The translations under genes and the position numbers were made by a program. Below are positions 43,160 to 51,265 of a stretch of DNA of 64,000 nt, piece by piece (position 1 is the stretch's first letter; every line of letters begins with the position of its first letter). The stretch comes from Lachnoclostridium edouardi (GTDB taxonomy: Bacteria; Bacillota; Clostridia; Lachnospirales; Lachnospiraceae): NCBI RefSeq assembly GCF_900240245.1, contig NZ_OESQ01000001.1:1899672-1963671 (forward strand), in the 5' to 3' direction. The notes under the pieces are model-generated. The model was not told the origin of the DNA and did no database searches. It worked only from the letters and a program-made list of their open reading frames with translations.

Positions 43160-43185
43160 TTATTTCAACATACAACGTAGGATGT
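43141..43185 (+). promoter_or_regulatory. Paired operator candidates for the FadR-type regulator
   Basis: ACGTAGGATGTT occurs at 43141-43152 and again at 43174-43185, 33 bp apart (about three helical turns). A related ACATATGATGTA lies at 46733-46744 in the promoter of the FadR-type regulator gene. The common core AC(G/A)T-N3-ATGT is a short palindrome, as expected of FadR-subfamily sites. Confidence 0.5.
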
Positions 43186-43217
43186 TTAAATTAAGTATTA
43201 AATATAGGAGGGAAAGT

Positions 43218-43889
43218 ATGAAAGTATCATTGGTTTATACCAGTACAACACCAGAATTAATTGAGCTTGTGGAGAAGGAAGTGGGAGAGGCGCTTCCTGA
43301 AGATGTTCAGGTAATCAGTTATCAGGACCCGTCAATTTTAGCAGAGGTAAGAGACGCCGGCTATGTGACTGCTCCAGCGGCAGCAAGACTGGTGGGCATG
43401 TATATGGAATCTGTTTCCGCAGGCGCAGACGCTATTTTGAATTTATGTTCTTCTGTAGGGGAAGTAGCGGATGCGGCTCAGGATATTGGAAAATATACAG
43501 GAGTTCCTATTGTCCGTGTAGATGAGGAAATGTGCAGGGAGGCAGTGCGGTTAGGAAAAAAAATCGGAGTTATGGCTACTCTTCCTACAACGCTGGAACC
43601 TACGAAAAATACAATTTTAAGAGTGGCAAGAGAAATGAACCGTCATGTTGAGCTGGTGGACGCCTTAGTGGATGGAGCATTTGGCTTAGATCAGGGCCAG
43701 TTTAAGGCATTGATGACTGAATATGCAGGAAAAATTGCTGATCAGGTGGACGTGATTTTATTTGCCCAGGGCTCCATGGCTTACTGTGAAGAATATATCC
43801 ATGAGAAATATGGAAAGCCAGTGCTTTCCAGCCCAAGATTTGGAGCTGCGGCCCTGAAAGAAGCTTTAATTAAGAAAGGCTGCATGTAA
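43218..43889 (+). CDS. Asp/Glu/hydantoin racemase-fold protein, paralogue 2
   Basis: This 223-residue protein is similar in plan to the one at 30840. The first motif ILNLCSSVGEVADAA keeps the catalytic-type Cys; the second reads LFAQGSMAYCEEY, again with Gln in place of the second Cys. It starts at an ATG after AGGAGGG and heads the TRAP operon. A decarboxylase, isomerase or racemase acting on a hydroxy or amino acid imported by the TRAP system is plausible. The shared substitution suggests both proteins belong to one uncharacterised subgroup. Confidence 0.7.
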   Translation: MKVSLVYTSTTPELIELVEKEVGEALPEDVQVISYQDPSILAEVRDAGYVTAPAAARLVGMYMESVSAGADAILNLCSSVGEVADAAQDIGKYTGVPIVRVDEEMCREAVRLGKKIGVMATLPTTLEPTKNTILRVAREMNRHVELVDALVDGAFGLDQGQFKALMTEYAGKIADQVDVILFAQGSMAYCEEYIHEKYGKPVLSSPRFGAAALKEALIKKGCM

Positions 43890-43921
43890 TCAGGTTTTCA
43901 GGAAAGAGAGGAAAAAAACCT

Positions 43922-44941
43922 ATGTTTAAGAGAATAAAAAAGCTGGCAGCTGTAGGTCTTGCCGCAGTTATGATGCTTTCCGCAACAGCCTGCGGCCAGG
44001 CTCAGGATAAAAAAATCGTTCTCCATTTTACCCACACGCAAAGCCCTGGCTCTATCAGTGATCTGACAGCTCAGGAGTTTAAGAAAATGGTGGAGGAGAG
44101 AAGCAACGGAAGAATCGAAGTTAATATTTATTCTAACTGCGGGTTATCAGGAGGAGATTTAACAAAAGCCATTGAGCTGGTTCAGGCAGGCAATATTGAT
44201 ATACACTCCTGTGCTCCGCCAAATATTGCCAACTATGATAAAAAGTTTTATTCCTTCTGGCTTCCATTTTTATTCCCTAACTCAGACGACCTTCTGACCT
44301 TCTGCCACAGCCCTAAGGTTCATCAGGTAGTAAACGGCTGGTGCAATGATCTGGAGATGGAAATGTTAGGTATAAACAATGCAGGGTCCAGACAGATTTC
44401 CAACAGTAAAAAGGAAATTACAAAGCCAGAGGATTTAAGGGGAATGAATATCAGAGTTCCGGGAGCTAATATTTTCATTGATCTTTACAGAGATTATTTT
44501 GGAGCGAACCCTACGGCTATGGATTTCTCAGAGGTATATACGTCTCTTCAGCAGAAGACTATTGACGGCCAGGAAAATCCAATTGCAGTGTTTGATTCTT
44601 CTAAGTTTGCAGAGGTACAGCAGTACGTTACTTTGTGGGACGGAGTCAGAGATACTACAATCTGGGTTATGAGCAGCAAAACCCTGGATAAATTGTCTGA
44701 GGAAGATCAGCAGCTGGTAAGAGACTGCGCAACAGAAGCTTTAGACTGGGGAAATGATTATCTGGCAGAAAATGAGCAGCAGATTATAGATAAGCTGAAG
44801 GCCGGAGGAACTACTATTACAGAGCTGACAGATGAGCAGAAGGCAGAATTCCAAAAAGCCTGCGCAGGAATTTATGATGACTATGCCAAATCTGTAGGCC
44901 AGGATGTGATTGATCTGTTTACCGGCGGTTACAAAGAGTAG
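43922..44941 (+). CDS. TRAP transporter substrate-binding protein (DctP)
   Basis: This 339-residue product has a lipoprotein-type signal (LSATAC), then the DctP fold: LHFTHTQSPGSISDLTAQEF, FLFPNSDDLL, AGSRQISNSKKEITKPEDLRG with the carboxylate-binding Arg region, IRVPGANIFIDLYRDYFGANPTAM, and QKTIDGQENPIAVF. It captures an organic acid outside the cell for the DctQM pair encoded next. Several characterised TRAP receptors next to DUF1537 kinases bind four-carbon acid sugars, which is a reasonable ligand class here. Confidence 0.92.
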   Translation: MFKRIKKLAAVGLAAVMMLSATACGQAQDKKIVLHFTHTQSPGSISDLTAQEFKKMVEERSNGRIEVNIYSNCGLSGGDLTKAIELVQAGNIDIHSCAPPNIANYDKKFYSFWLPFLFPNSDDLLTFCHSPKVHQVVNGWCNDLEMEMLGINNAGSRQISNSKKEITKPEDLRGMNIRVPGANIFIDLYRDYFGANPTAMDFSEVYTSLQQKTIDGQENPIAVFDSSKFAEVQQYVTLWDGVRDTTIWVMSSKTLDKLSEEDQQLVRDCATEALDWGNDYLAENEQQIIDKLKAGGTTITELTDEQKAEFQKACAGIYDDYAKSVGQDVIDLFTGGYKE

Positions 44942-44950
44942 GAGGGCAAT

Positions 44951-45433
44951 ATGAAAGAAAAAGGCTTGTTTGGCGATATATGGGAGAATCTGGAAGAATA
45001 CCTTTGTTCCATAGCGCTGATTATTATGACATTGGTTACTTTTATGAACGTATTCTCCAGAAAAATAACATGGTTTAACATGTCATTTACTCAGGAGCTT
45101 GTTACTACAATGTTTGTCTGGGTGTGCTGTCTTGCGGCTGCCAGTGTGTTTAAAACAGATTCTCATATGGGATTCAGCTACCTGACAGATAAGTTTACAG
45201 GTGCTTCCAAGAAAGTATACAGAATAGTAAGACTGCTTTTATGCAGCGCCAATTATGCAATCTGGATTATTTGGGGAACACAGATGGTAGTGAGACAGTA
45301 CCGCTATAATCTGCTTACAGGCGTGCTGGAAATGCCAGTGTGGACGATTGGCATTGCAATTCCACTGACTGGAGTATTTTCCATTATCCGTATGGTGCAG
45401 TACGAAATTAAATTAGCAAAGGAGGATAAGTAA
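44951..45433 (+). CDS. TRAP transporter small membrane subunit (DctQ)
   Basis: The 160-residue protein has four membrane helices and the DctQ pattern MNVFSRKITWFNMSFTQEL, FVWVCCLAAASVFKTDSHMGF and a final amphipathic segment with PLTGVFSIIRMVQY. It pairs with DctM in a sodium-driven importer. It starts 9 bp after dctP. Confidence 0.9.
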   Translation: MKEKGLFGDIWENLEEYLCSIALIIMTLVTFMNVFSRKITWFNMSFTQELVTTMFVWVCCLAAASVFKTDSHMGFSYLTDKFTGASKKVYRIVRLLLCSANYAIWIIWGTQMVVRQYRYNLLTGVLEMPVWTIGIAIPLTGVFSIIRMVQYEIKLAKEDK

Positions 45434-45434
45434 T

Positions 45435-46703
45435 ATGTCAGCAGCAATCCTTTTCGGCTCCATGGCCGTTATGATCGGCTTTGGAATCCCCATTGCCATT
45501 GTTCTCGGCGTATCCAGCGCTTTGACACTGCTTTATTCCGGAGCGCCTTTAGGTGTAATTCCCTCTATGATGCAGGCAACTGTCCAAAAATTTTCCCTGC
45601 TTACCATTCCTTTATTTGTTCTGGCAGGAGCAATTATGGACAAGGGAGGTATTTCTAAACGATTAATTCGCCTGGCAGACAGTATGATTGGACCAGTACA
45701 CGGAGGTCTTGGCTATGTAGCCGTTGTCACAGCCTTGTTTTTCGCGGCAATTTCCGGTTCAGGTACAGCAACTGTAGCGGCAATGGGCTCCATTTTAATT
45801 CCAGCCATGATGCGCCAGGGCTATGACGCCGGATTTGCCAGCGCGTTATCTGCAATTTCCGGTTCACTGGGAACAGTTATTCCTCCAAGTATTACATTTA
45901 TTATTTATGGAATGATTACAGGAGAATCTATTGGAGATTTATTCCTTTCCGGTATTGTTCCAGGGCTTATATTTGGACTTATGCTCTGTATTACAGTTTG
46001 GGTGCAGTCCAAAAAGCATGGCTGGAAGGGAGACAGCAAGAGAGCCTCTGGAAAAGAAATATGGAAAATGTTTTTAGACACTGTGTGGGGACTTTTAAGC
46101 CCGGTAATTGTTTTAGGCGGCATTTACTCCGGTTTATTTACTCCTACAGAAGCGGCTGCAGTAGCTGTTGTTTACAGTTTAATTGTAGGCAAATTCATTT
46201 ATAAAGAGCTGCATATGGCAGAGCTGAAGGAAACATTATTTTCCACAGCAAAAACCACAGGTATGATTTTGTTAATTATTATGAATGCAGGTATTTTCTC
46301 ATGGGTTCTTACTCAGCAGGGAATCGCTGCAGATTTAACAGAAATGGCATTGGCACTTACAACAAATAAATATGTTATGCTGTTAATTATCAACATTGTG
46401 TTCCTGATTGCAGGCTGTGTAATGGACAATACCAGCGCTCTTTACATTCTGGTTCCTATTATTATGCCTATTGCGAAAGCTCTTGACATTAATCTGATTC
46501 ACCTGGGAGTTATTCTGGTGCTGAACTTGTCAATCGGTCAGGTAACGCCGCCTGTAGGACCTAATCTTTATGTGGCTGCAGATATTGGCCAGGTAAAATT
46601 TGAGGTGATCTGCAGGAAAATGGTTCCTCTGCTATTGATGTCTTTGGTAGCGCTGTTTGCAATTACATATATTCCGTGGCTTGCCACCTGCCTCATTCCA
46701 TAA
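45435..46703 (+). CDS. TRAP transporter large membrane subunit (DctM)
   Basis: This 422-residue permease has about 12 helices and typical DctM phrases: GFGIPIAIVLGVSSALTLL, AGAIMDKGGISKRLIRLADS, ISGSGTATVAAMGSILIPAM, GSLGTVIPPSITFIIYG, LFTPTEAAAVAVVY and IGQVTPPVGPNLYVAADI. It forms the ion-coupled transport channel for the upstream receptor. Only one base separates it from dctQ. Confidence 0.94.
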   Translation: MSAAILFGSMAVMIGFGIPIAIVLGVSSALTLLYSGAPLGVIPSMMQATVQKFSLLTIPLFVLAGAIMDKGGISKRLIRLADSMIGPVHGGLGYVAVVTALFFAAISGSGTATVAAMGSILIPAMMRQGYDAGFASALSAISGSLGTVIPPSITFIIYGMITGESIGDLFLSGIVPGLIFGLMLCITVWVQSKKHGWKGDSKRASGKEIWKMFLDTVWGLLSPVIVLGGIYSGLFTPTEAAAVAVVYSLIVGKFIYKELHMAELKETLFSTAKTTGMILLIIMNAGIFSWVLTQQGIAADLTEMALALTTNKYVMLLIINIVFLIAGCVMDNTSALYILVPIIMPIAKALDINLIHLGVILVLNLSIGQVTPPVGPNLYVAADIGQVKFEVICRKMVPLLLMSLVALFAITYIPWLATCLIP

Positions 46704-46719
46704 AGAAGAAGAAAGCTCA

Positions 46720-46748
46720 TTGCACCGGACCAACATATGATGTATACT
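46720..46748 (+). promoter_or_regulatory. sigma-A promoter of the FadR-type regulator gene with an internal operator candidate
   Basis: TTGCAC (46720-46725) and TATACT (46743-46748) have 17-bp spacing. ACATATGATGTA (46733-46744) overlaps the spacer and the -10, a layout that would give autorepression. Confidence 0.6.
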
Positions 46749-46777
46749 GAAAAGGAACAGCTGGAAGGAGGTCCGAA

Positions 46778-47512
46778 ATGGAAGGCACAAGTTTTTTAAA
46801 AGAACCGGTTGGAGGAAAATCTGTTGTCGGTAAAATTGTGGATAATATCACAAATGCAATTATAAATGGTGAATTAAAGCCTGGAGATAAAATTCCCACG
46901 GAGGGCGAGCTGTCTGAGGCCATGGGCGTGGGAAGAAATTCAGTTCGGGAAGCGATTAAGATTTTAGAGGCTTATGGAGTTGTCCATATTAAAAGGGCGG
47001 AGGGCACGTTTGTCAGCCAGGAATATGACAGTAAAATGCTGTACCCGATTCTCTATGGAATTATACTTCAAAAGGATTCCACAAATCAGATTGTTGATCT
47101 GAGAAAAGTAATAGATGTGGGCATCCTTCATCTGGCGGTGGCAAAGCTGGCGGCTCAGGAGATGCCGGCCCACAGGCTGAGCAGAATTGAGGAAGCTTTA
47201 GAGCGCTTGAAGGTAGAGATCTTATCCCCTGAACCTCAGGTGAAAAATGTCCATGACGCAGACGTAGCCTTTCATATGGCTATTGTAGACCTGACAGGCA
47301 ACACCATGCTTCAGGGAATCTGCAATTACGTGGATAAAATCACCAGACGTTCCAGAATGATGGCTATGGACCAGATTATCTCTGAGGGAGCTGTAGAAAA
47401 GTTCCTGGAAATGCACCAAAAATTGGCAGATCTTTTAAAAACGTGCGATTCGTCTCAAATTTCTCAAATTGTGGAAGAGCATTATCAATACTGGGCAAAT
47501 GTGAAAGAATAA
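46778..47512 (+). CDS. GntR-family regulator, FadR subfamily
   Basis: This 244-residue protein has a GntR winged helix (residues 15-80; INGELKPGDKIPTEGELSEAMGVGRNSVREAIKILEAYGVV) and an all-helical FCD effector domain (about 95-235). The FCD metal ligands are suggested by DADVAFHMAI and later His residues. FCD regulators usually sense carboxylates or sugar acids and repress the linked catabolic operon. It sits inside the operon, between the TRAP genes and the cupin/BKACE/kinase genes. Related ACRTAKGATGTW sites occur in its own promoter and before the operon. Confidence 0.9.
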   Translation: MEGTSFLKEPVGGKSVVGKIVDNITNAIINGELKPGDKIPTEGELSEAMGVGRNSVREAIKILEAYGVVHIKRAEGTFVSQEYDSKMLYPILYGIILQKDSTNQIVDLRKVIDVGILHLAVAKLAAQEMPAHRLSRIEEALERLKVEILSPEPQVKNVHDADVAFHMAIVDLTGNTMLQGICNYVDKITRRSRMMAMDQIISEGAVEKFLEMHQKLADLLKTCDSSQISQIVEEHYQYWANVKE

Positions 47513-47515
47513 TGT

Positions 47516-47558
47516 ACAGCGGCAGGCAATGGAAAACCAGGTCTGCCGCTGTTTTTTA
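47516..47558 (+). terminator. Intrinsic terminator after the FadR-type gene
   Basis: ACAGCGGCAG (47516-47525) pairs with CTGCCGCTGT (47543-47552), followed by TTTTT. It separates the regulator from the cupin-BKACE-kinase genes, which may have their own promoter or depend on readthrough. Confidence 0.82.
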
Positions 47559-47576
47559 AACGCTCTGCTATGGATA

Positions 47577-47657
47577 CGCACTCTGCGCCTGAGGAAAATG
47601 GTTGCTAAAGCAACCGCGCTCCGGCGCGAGTGTGCGCTGCAGTGCACACTTTTTCAT
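47577..47657. repeat. GC-rich multi-hairpin intergenic element
   Basis: In an AT-rich surrounding, this 80-bp block folds into nested stems: an outer pair (CGCACTCTGCGCC at 47577-47589 with GGCGCGAGTGTGCG at about 47623-47636), an inner GGTTGC/GCAACC pair (47600-47615), and a second hairpin GTGTGC...GCACAC ending in TTTTTCAT. Its composition and palindromic layout suggest a dispersed repeat module of the REP or MITE kind. Only one copy is in the window. Confidence 0.55.
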
Positions 47658-47684
47658 CTAAAATAAAAAGGAGATTAAATAAAT

Positions 47685-48038
47685 ATGATATTCAGAAAAA
47701 AAGAACAGCTGGAAGTTGTACCTATTGAAAATTGTATGGGCGGTCAGGGCACAGTAGTTATGGAAAAGCTTTTGTACGCTCCTGAGGAGATGCTTGGGAA
47801 AGGGAGAGCTTATGTGCGCCACACTTTAAATCCAGGAGTGACGATTGGGAGCCATACACATGAAAAAGAAATGGAGACAATGGTAATTTTACAGGGAACA
47901 GCAGTACATAAAATTAACGGGCAGATTCAGGAGTTAAATCCAGGCGATATTATTGCGGCTCAGCCGGGAGATACCCATGAAATCAGCAATTCAGGGAAAG
48001 AGCCGTTGGTGCTGATTGCCCAGGTTTTATATGAATAA
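47685..48038 (+). CDS. Small single-domain cupin protein
   Basis: This 117-residue protein has both cupin motifs: VTIGSHTHEKEMETMVILQG (metal ligands His, His, Glu) and GDTHEISN (final His). The full set of ligands suggests a metal-bound active or binding site. Small cupins near acid-sugar enzymes are often isomerases or epimerases of keto acids, or sensors. It starts the BKACE-kinase segment with AAGGAG before the ATG. Confidence 0.75.
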   Translation: MIFRKKEQLEVVPIENCMGGQGTVVMEKLLYAPEEMLGKGRAYVRHTLNPGVTIGSHTHEKEMETMVILQGTAVHKINGQIQELNPGDIIAAQPGDTHEISNSGKEPLVLIAQVLYE

Positions 48039-48056
48039 TAAAGGGAGGGTAAAAAA

Positions 48057-48878
48057 ATGGAGAATATAAAAAATATGGAACGTAAGGTTTTGGTGTCTGT
48101 AGCTCCTGTGGCTGCTACAGATAAAGTGATTATTCCGGAGAAAATTGCAGCAGATGTGCTGGAATGCTATAAGGCAGGGGCCGCTATGGTACATTTGCAC
48201 GTGCGGGATGAAAAGGGAAATTTAACGCCGGATATGGGACTTTTAGAGGAAACGCTGCGCTTAATCAGAAAAGATTCTGATATTATTATTGAAGTTTCCA
48301 CAGGAGGTGTTTCCAATTTAACTATTGAGGAAAGATGCGCTCCCTTATATTCTGATTTAGTTGAGGCCTGCTCTTTAAACGTAGGCTCCACAAATTTAGG
48401 AAAAGCTGTTTACGCAAACCCGCTTGATGATGTAGAATATTGTATAAGGGAGATTCTGAAACAGAAAAAGACTCCGGAAGTGGAAACATTTGAAATCGGC
48501 CATACATGGACCATGGTGCAGATGATGAAAAAGTACAGCTTTACAGATCCTGTGCTGTTCAGCATAGTGCTGGGCCATGAAGGGGAGGCTCCCGCTACGC
48601 CGGAAGCATTGGCGGCTATGATTCAGATGATTCCCGCAGGCGCCTTATGGGGGATTACACATGCGCACCGGACAGATTTTTCTCTGATTGCAGGAGCCCT
48701 TGGGATGGGAGCAAAAACTGTACGGATTGGCTTTGAGGACAGCAATTATCTGGATTCGGAGACTCAGGTTCAGACAAACGCGCCTTTAGTTGAAAAGACA
48801 GTAAACCTGCTTCAGGCAATGGATAAGGCGGCTATGACGCCGGCCGAGGCACGGGCTTTCTTCCGCATCAATCAATAA
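48057..48878 (+). CDS. BKACE-family beta-keto acid cleavage enzyme (DUF849)
   Basis: This 273-residue TIM-barrel enzyme belongs to the BKACE family, named for 3-keto-5-aminohexanoate cleavage enzyme. Zinc-binding residues appear in AMVHLHVRDEKG (HxH) and a Glu in IIIEVSTGG; the C-terminal GITHAHRTDFSL and TVRIGFEDSNYL segments are family landmarks. Such enzymes condense a beta-keto acid with acetyl-CoA to form acetoacetate and a new acyl-CoA. Located between a cupin and a DUF1537 kinase, it probably acts on a keto acid from the imported compound. Confidence 0.85.
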   Translation: MENIKNMERKVLVSVAPVAATDKVIIPEKIAADVLECYKAGAAMVHLHVRDEKGNLTPDMGLLEETLRLIRKDSDIIIEVSTGGVSNLTIEERCAPLYSDLVEACSLNVGSTNLGKAVYANPLDDVEYCIREILKQKKTPEVETFEIGHTWTMVQMMKKYSFTDPVLFSIVLGHEGEAPATPEALAAMIQMIPAGALWGITHAHRTDFSLIAGALGMGAKTVRIGFEDSNYLDSETQVQTNAPLVEKTVNLLQAMDKAAMTPAEARAFFRINQ

Positions 48879-48893
48879 GGGAGGATTTTAATT

Positions 48894-50309
48894 ATGCTGG
48901 AGGCAAAGAAGCTTATACAGTATCCTAAGGTGGATACTGCAGCAGTTTGGGCTTTGTTGGAGGAAGAGGTCAGAAAGGACAAACATAAGATTGTAGTTTT
49001 GGATGACGATCCTACAGGAGTTCAAACAGTCCATGATATTTCTGTTTATACAGATTGGACTTATGAAAGCATAAAGAAAGGGTTTGAGGAAAAAAATAAG
49101 CTGTTTTATGTGCTGACTAATTCCAGAGGATTTACAGTGGAGCAGACTACAAAGGCTCATCTGGAAATTGGAGAAGTAGTTGCAAAAGTGGCTGAAGAAA
49201 TGGGCATGGAATATGTAATTGTCAGCCGGGGAGATTCTACATTAAGAGGCCATTATCCATTAGAGACAGAGCTGCTTCGCAGACAGGCGGAAAAGTTTGG
49301 AAATTTAAAGGTAGATGGAGAGATTATCTGCCCATATTTTAAAGAAGGCGGCCGCTTTACTATTGACAATGTGCATTACGTAAAATACGGCGACCAGTTG
49401 ATTCCAGCGGGAGAGACAGAATTTGCAAAGGATAAAACATTCGGGTATCATTCATCTAATCTGAAGGAATATGTGGAGGAAAAAACAAAAGGGGCCTACA
49501 AGGCTTCTGACGTAATAGATATTTCTTTGGAAGAGCTGAGAGGACTTGAGTATGATAAAATTATTGAAAAGTTAGCATCAGTTCAGAATTTTGGGAAAAT
49601 AGTAGTAAATGCTGTTGACGCATGTGACCTGAAGGTGTTCTGCGTTGCCCTTTACAGAGCTATGGCCCAGGGCAAAAACTTTATGTTCCGCACAGCGGCA
49701 GGATTTGTAAAGGAATTCGGAGCTGTAAGCGACAAGCCTCTTCTTACCAGAAAGGACATGGTAATAAAGGACACAAAGGCAGGCGGAATTATTGTAGTAG
49801 GTTCTCATACACAAAAAACTACCAGCCAGCTGGAGGCCCTGAAAACAGTTAAGGGAATCCATTTCATTGAGTTTAATTCAGATTTAGTATTAGATGACGA
49901 GAAATTTAAACAGGAGATTGAAGCAACTCTTAAAAAAGAGGAAGAATTAATTTTAGCAGGCGTTACAGTGGCAGTTTACACCAGAAGAAAACTGCTTTCA
50001 TTGGAAAATGATACGCCGGAAGCTGCTTTAATCCGCTCTGTAAAGATTTCTGATGCAGTGCAGTCCCTGGTGGGAAGCTTAAAGGTTACGCCGGCTTTTG
50101 TTATTGCAAAAGGAGGAATTACCTCCAGCGATGTGGGAACAAAGGCATTACAGGTAAAGAAAGCTACAGTTCTGGGACAGATTCGCCCTGGAATTCCAGT
50201 ATGGCAGACAGGAGAAGAAAGCCGCTTCCCAGGCATTCCATACATTATTTTCCCGGGAAATGTAGGGGAAGAGGATACTTTGAAAGAGGCTGTGGAAATA
50301 TTGCTGTAA
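48894..50309 (+). CDS. DUF1537 four-carbon acid-sugar kinase family protein
   Basis: This 471-residue ATP-dependent kinase has the two DUF1537 domains: an N-terminal sugar-binding domain with VVLDDDPTGVQTVHD and VSRGDSTLRGHYPLE, and a C-terminal nucleotide-binding domain with IVVGSHTQKTTSQ and AKGGITSSDVGTKAL. Characterised relatives phosphorylate D-threonate, D-erythronate or related keto acids at O4, feeding PdxA2-type dehydrogenases. The only pdxA2 in the window is at 18314, in another regulon. A hairpin terminator follows at 50318-50357. Confidence 0.88.
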   Translation: MLEAKKLIQYPKVDTAAVWALLEEEVRKDKHKIVVLDDDPTGVQTVHDISVYTDWTYESIKKGFEEKNKLFYVLTNSRGFTVEQTTKAHLEIGEVVAKVAEEMGMEYVIVSRGDSTLRGHYPLETELLRRQAEKFGNLKVDGEIICPYFKEGGRFTIDNVHYVKYGDQLIPAGETEFAKDKTFGYHSSNLKEYVEEKTKGAYKASDVIDISLEELRGLEYDKIIEKLASVQNFGKIVVNAVDACDLKVFCVALYRAMAQGKNFMFRTAAGFVKEFGAVSDKPLLTRKDMVIKDTKAGGIIVVGSHTQKTTSQLEALKTVKGIHFIEFNSDLVLDDEKFKQEIEATLKKEEELILAGVTVAVYTRRKLLSLENDTPEAALIRSVKISDAVQSLVGSLKVTPAFVIAKGGITSSDVGTKALQVKKATVLGQIRPGIPVWQTGEESRFPGIPYIIFPGNVGEEDTLKEAVEILL

Positions 50310-50317
50310 AAATATAT

Positions 50318-50357
50318 AGCGCCAGTGTATTTTGTACGCTGGCGCTTGATTTTTTTA
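50318..50357 (+). terminator. Intrinsic terminator after the DUF1537 kinase gene
   Basis: AGCGCCAG (50318-50325) pairs with CTGGCGCT (50339-50346), followed a few bases later by seven T residues. Confidence 0.85.
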
Positions 50358-50372
50358 TTTGCAGGTTTCCTT

Positions 50373-51083
50373 TTATTTACAGGCTTCCACAAACGCCTGG
50401 AAAATCTTTTTCTGTTCCGGCTGTCTGTTCCACATATATTCCGGATGCCATTGAACGCCCAGAAAGAAAGGATAGCCAGGATACTCCAAGGCTTCTGTTA
50501 AATGTCCGGGGGCATAGGCGCAGGCGCTGAGACAGGGGGAAAGCTCTCTTACAGCCTGATGATGCATACTGTTGACAAGTAAGGATTCTTCTCCGGTGAT
50601 TTCTGCCAGAAGAGAACCGGACACTACGTCTACAGTGTGGCAGGGAGTGTGATAGTCAAAAGGCTGATCATGGCAGACAGAAGCGTGTTCAGGGGACTGA
50701 GAAGATAAGTCCTGATAAATGTCTCCCCCAAGAGCAATATTCAGCAGCTGAATGCCGCGGCACACTCCTAAAACTGGCTTTTGAAGCTGCATAACAGAGG
50801 TAATAAGAGCCATTTCCATGGAATCTCTTTCCGGCGATACATTGCCGCATTTAGGATGAGTTTCTTCTCCAAATAAAAGAGGATGAACATCCGGCCCGCC
50901 TGTAAAAAGAAAGCCATCCAAAGTCTCTGCCAGCTGTTCTATATCAGCCTCAGAGGCCTCTAAAGGCAGTACTACAGGGATGCCGCCTACTGCAGAGATG
51001 GCTCTCATAAATGTAGGGCGCATATAAATATCATTATTAGAGGTATTGTGATAAGGACTAAGGCCGATCAGTGGTTTTTTCAT
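50373..51083 (-). CDS. Peptidase C26 (gamma-glutamyl-gamma-aminobutyrate hydrolase-type) protein
   Basis: The 236-residue protein is a class I glutamine-amidotransferase-fold hydrolase of the PuuD type. The nucleophile Cys lies in VLGVCRGIQLLN, and the His-Glu pair in GVQWHPEYMW. The N-terminal IGLSPYHN and LFTGGPDVHPLLFGEE are typical. It cleaves gamma-glutamyl amides such as gamma-glutamyl-GABA. No other polyamine genes are nearby, so the physiological substrate is open. It is convergent with the kinase operon. Confidence 0.88.
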   Translation of the reverse strand: MKKPLIGLSPYHNTSNNDIYMRPTFMRAISAVGGIPVVLPLEASEADIEQLAETLDGFLFTGGPDVHPLLFGEETHPKCGNVSPERDSMEMALITSVMQLQKPVLGVCRGIQLLNIALGGDIYQDLSSQSPEHASVCHDQPFDYHTPCHTVDVVSGSLLAEITGEESLLVNSMHHQAVRELSPCLSACAYAPGHLTEALEYPGYPFFLGVQWHPEYMWNRQPEQKKIFQAFVEACK

Positions 51084-51126
51084 ATTAAAATCCTCGCTTT
51101 CCTGGTTTTAAGTTATGATAAAAGGA

Positions 51127-51255
51127 ACAAAAAGGGACTGCTGCCAAACTTGCGCTTACAATCTTAAAACTGCTATATTTTATCTGCTGCGAAAAGCAGG
51201 ATAAAAATATAACAGCCTTAAAAAGGAGCGTCAGTTTTTGCAACAGTCCCTCTTA
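51127..51255 (-). terminator. Large nested inverted repeat downstream of the ferredoxin gene
   Basis: Read on the minus strand, AGGGACTGTTGCAAAAACT pairs imperfectly with AGTTTGGCAGCAGTCCCT about 110 bases later, which then enters TTTTTG. Inside lies a second long stem (CTGTTATATTTTTATCCTGC with its near-complement in the TATAGCAG region) capped by a CTTTTCG-type loop. It follows the ferredoxin stop by about 10 bp and probably ends its transcript, but the size and nesting also fit a miniature mobile repeat. Confidence 0.55.
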
Positions 51256-51265
51256 TGTATGATAA

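Noticed and set aside
46778-50309. Prophage or defence island in the 43-50 kb block
   Set aside because: All genes are transport, regulation or small-molecule enzymes; no integrase, nuclease or structural gene is present.
51127-51255. CRISPR array or tRNA in the repeated-looking segment near the ferredoxin gene
   Set aside because: It contains a single nested palindrome, not regularly spaced direct repeats, and no cloverleaf could be drawn.
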